A DNA stretch of 64,000 bases, taken from contig NZ_ABVL01000005.1 of assembly GCF_000173075.1 (NCBI RefSeq), positions 124,001 to 188,000 on the forward strand, given 5' to 3'. Source of the stretch: Chthoniobacter flavus Ellin428 (GTDB lineage: Bacteria > Verrucomicrobiota > Verrucomicrobiia > Chthoniobacterales > Chthoniobacteraceae). The translations under genes and the position numbers were made by a program. This document shows positions 62,071-64,000 of the stretch, piece by piece. The notes beneath the pieces are model-generated. The model was not told where the DNA came from. It worked only from the letters and a program-made list of their open reading frames with translations, and did not search any database. The first letter of the stretch is position 1. Each line of letters begins with the position of its first letter.

Positions 62071-63041
62071 CGGTGGCCGCGGAGGAAGTTGGCGATGGCG
62101 CGCAGGCGGAAGAGCGGCGGTTCGGCGACGCGATCGGCGCGCAAGAAGATCGGCCAGAGGGCGATGGAGGTGAGCAAGTATTGCCAGGCGCGGGCGCGCA
62201 GGCCGTCGTCGAAATGCGTCCAGGCGACGAGGAAGTAGTGGATGGCGGCGGTACGCAGCCAGAAAATGACATCGCCTCGCGGGACGGCCCCGGCTTTCCA
62301 CGCGCGGCGGAGCACCAAGCCGGAGTTCCGCTTCATGCGCGGCGCATTTTTGCTCATGTTCTGCGGGTGCCGTCGGATGATCGCCAGCGGTTCGCCGAGG
62401 TAAAAGAAGCGATGACCCCGCGCAGTGATGCGGATCCACATGTCGCGGTCCTCCGAACTGCGTAGCTCTGTGTCGAAATAGCCGCACTCTTCAAACACCG
62501 CGCGTCGCACGACGATCGACGAAGAAAGGGGACGGTTGCGCAGGCAGAACGACTTCACGGTCAGCTCGCTGGTGTGCAGGAAATTCTGGCGCGGTGGTGC
62601 GAGGGGTTCGCCGATGGCATTCATCCGCGAGCAACTCGTCCCCACGGCTGCGAAGGTCGGCCCGAGCCGCTCGAATTCGCGAAAGACCGTGGCGAGAAAT
62701 TCGGGCTGCCAGCGATCATCGGCATCCAGAAAGGCGACGAACGGATAGCGAGCCTCGCGGATCCCGGTGTTGCGTGCCGCGGAAAGCCCGGCATTCGTCT
62801 GGCGCACCGCACGGACGCGCGGATCGGTGTAACGCGCGCAGACTTCGGGCGTGTTATCGGTCGAGCCGTCGTCGACGACAATCAGCTCGAAATGTTCCCA
62901 CGTCTGCGCGAGCACCGAGGCGATCGCCTCGGGGAGGAAATGCGCGTAATTGTACGCTGGGATGACGACGGAGACCTGTTCAGGCAAAGCAGGAAAATAT
63001 TGGTGGGGCTCTCGTCTACGGAAATCACCCCGCGCGGGCAA
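62067..63041 (-). CDS. Glycosyltransferase, family 2
   Basis: The 324-residue GT-A enzyme has VSVVIPAYNYAHFLPEAIASVL, LIVVDDGSTDNTPEV, NAGLSAARNTGIREARYPFVAFLDADDRW with the DxD motif, and SSEDRDMWIRI. It should transfer one sugar in repeat-unit assembly. It probably starts at 63041 (ATG), although the conserved part begins about 20 residues later. It is upstream of, and coupled to, the GT4 gene. Confidence 0.92.
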   Translation of the reverse strand: MPARGDFRRREPHQYFPALPEQVSVVIPAYNYAHFLPEAIASVLAQTWEHFELIVVDDGSTDNTPEVCARYTDPRVRAVRQTNAGLSAARNTGIREARYPFVAFLDADDRWQPEFLATVFREFERLGPTFAAVGTSCSRMNAIGEPLAPPRQNFLHTSELTVKSFCLRNRPLSSSIVVRRAVFEECGYFDTELRSSEDRDMWIRITARGHRFFYLGEPLAIIRRHPQNMSKNAPRMKRNSGLVLRRAWKAGAVPRGDVIFWLRTAAIHYFLVAWTHFDDGLRARAWQYLLTSIALWPIFLRADRVAEPPLFRLRAIANFLRGHR

Positions 63042-63111
63042 GAGCCATGAGGAAACATTGCCGTGAGCGACGGAGGAAGTGCCGGCGAGTCACATGAATG
63101 ATTCTGGACGA

Positions 63112-63900
63112 TCAATGCGGAGGGCCGCGTCGGATGACCATGTGGAAACCGGTGAAAACATAGCGGTGTTGAAATTCTGTGAGCGAAAGATGCTCTTCGC
63201 CACGCAGAGGGTCGGCGATGGTGATCTGGTCGTCGTGGAGATCGAGAACCGCGATGAAGTGGCCCAAGCCTCCGAGACGAACACCGACCAGAGCAGGGAG
63301 CCCTGCGGCTGGAGAGAAAGTATCGCGAAAATCAAATTGTGCGGAGAGGCCGCGGCTGCGGACGTATCGTGCCAGATACCAAGCCTCCGTGCCGCCCGCA
63401 TAACTAAAGGCCGCGCGGGCAATGGCATGTTCCGTCGTATCGACACCGAGGCGCCGAAGAATGGTGGTGACGCTGGCCGGACCACAAGTCGAAGGCGTAC
63501 TCTGGAGGCAGACGTCACCGCGCCAGCTTTCTTTGAAGATGGGATCAGGCAGCGGTGCCATCAGCGGCTTGATGTAAGGCGTCACGCCAGGAAGCAGCAC
63601 CGCAAATAACGGCAAACCGAGAAGCAATCGGGGCAGGAGCGCTGCCGCCGCCCCGCCAGCGCAACCCAGGAAAACCACGAGGAATTCGGAACCGGGCCAC
63701 GAACGGAGCGTGTAGAACCATGCGTGCTCTCGCAAAATGTGGAGGTAGTAGGCGGCGAACCAGATCGAGGGAATCGCCAGAAGCCCAAACCCACAAAGGC
63801 AGCAACTGCGAACCGCGATGGATCGAGGCCGGAGCCAGTGATAAGTGACCGCGAAGGCCACCACGCTGAGCACAACGGCAGCGGTACCGAAAAAGTTCAT
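63112..63900 (-). CDS. Membrane-anchored C39-like cysteine peptidase
   Basis: The 262-residue protein has three N-terminal transmembrane segments (to about residue 110) and a C-terminal peptidase C39-like domain: QSTPSTCGPASVTTILRRLG with the likely nucleophile C139 and oxyanion Q133, GLGHFIAVLDL with H214, and ITIADPLRG with D230. C39 domains usually belong to ABC exporters that cut double-glycine leaders; here no ATPase domain or exporter is adjacent. A processing role for an envelope protein or peptide is possible. Confidence 0.82.
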   Translation of the reverse strand: MNFFGTAAVVLSVVAFAVTYHWLRPRSIAVRSCCLCGFGLLAIPSIWFAAYYLHILREHAWFYTLRSWPGSEFLVVFLGCAGGAAAALLPRLLLGLPLFAVLLPGVTPYIKPLMAPLPDPIFKESWRGDVCLQSTPSTCGPASVTTILRRLGVDTTEHAIARAAFSYAGGTEAWYLARYVRSRGLSAQFDFRDTFSPAAGLPALVGVRLGGLGHFIAVLDLHDDQITIADPLRGEEHLSLTEFQHRYVFTGFHMVIRRGPPH

Positions 63901-63949
63901 CGTGAGGGGTGTGAATCGACGCGCCGCGTTTCCGTCGAAATCTTACTTA

Positions 63950-64000
63950 TTACTTATCGGGCAGGCGAGTCTCGACATAATAAAGAGTGTCATCGCCTCC
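63950..64000 (-). CDS. 3' end of a further minus-strand gene (partial)
   Basis: Seventeen codons are open from the right edge: GGDDTLYYVETRLPDK, ending in TAA at 63950-63952. The sequence has a natural composition and sits in the same direction as the locus, 49 bases before the C39-like gene. Too little is visible to name it. Confidence 0.4.
   Translation of the reverse strand, partial: GGDDTLYYVETRLPDK

Noticed and set aside
60967..62487. An N-terminal extension of the GT4 protein up to 62487
   Set aside because: The extra 139 residues are Arg/His/Pro-rich sequence over the GT2 gene. The ATG at 62070 gives the classic GT4 start and an ATGA overlap.

Overview
The window is a GC-rich (low-60s percent by eye) bacterial chromosome segment, most probably from a member of the Verrucomicrobiota. 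The lineage call rests on several things seen together: an Amuc_1099-type pilus-associated protein, a DUF1553/PSCyt1 plus DUF1501 gene pair, a formylglycine-dependent sulfatase, a PEP-CTERM protein, a RodZ-like gene next to ftsK, and dispersed intergenic repeats of the GCAGAGACGCAGAG type. No rRNA is present to settle it. Layout: 1-4500 holds most of a giant secreted protein (minus strand, running off the left edge) in which six-bladed NHL propellers are inserted into Calx-beta domains three times. 4.7-7.3 kb carries a frameshifted Amuc_1099-like gene, a small secreted protein and a cysteine-free SUMF1-fold PEP-CTERM protein. 7409-7482 is tRNA-Pro(GGG). 7.7-10.8 kb is a complete PQQ biosynthesis set split into two divergent units, pqqCDE (minus) and pqqAB (plus), around a clear sigma70-like promoter. 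No quinoprotein dehydrogenase is in the window. 10.9-25 kb is mostly housekeeping: argC, rimO, a rodZ-like gene with three apparent frameshifts, ftsK, manA, DUF4864, DUF971, a YggS-family gene, a LysR regulator, mtnP, a polysaccharide deacetylase and a membrane-anchored dynamin-like GTPase. 25-46 kb contains a clan GH-A glycosidase, the DUF1501/DUF1553 pair, argJ-argB, a DegT aminotransferase, a large Ig-like membrane-anchored protein, an L,D-transpeptidase, cinA, a sulfatase, a DUF4304-like gene, rsfS-nadD and a NagZ-like GH3 enzyme. 46.4-64 kb is an exopolysaccharide/cell-surface glycan locus. All its genes but the first are on the minus strand, and many are coupled by ATGA-type overlaps. 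It encodes five further glycosyltransferases, an O-antigen-ligase/polymerase-like membrane protein, an initiating polyprenyl-phosphate sugar transferase, two deacetylase-like proteins and a C39-like peptidase. The most unusual part is 49.1-54.6 kb, where a 2-oxoacid dehydrogenase-like E1alpha-E1beta-E2 set is followed by a stand-alone acyl carrier protein, a deacetylase-like protein and a GNAT/FemAB-like transferase. Inference: this could be a module that makes an acyl group from a 2-oxo acid and places it on an amino sugar of the polymer. The order fits such a pathway, but the sequence does not prove it. Intergenic regions are rich in inverted-repeat elements (13.4, 14.9, 17.7, 21.3, 25.1, 32.8 and 36.1 kb), some of which look like small non-autonomous (MITE/REP-like) elements. 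Nothing resembling an IS transposase, integrase, phage gene or CRISPR array was seen.
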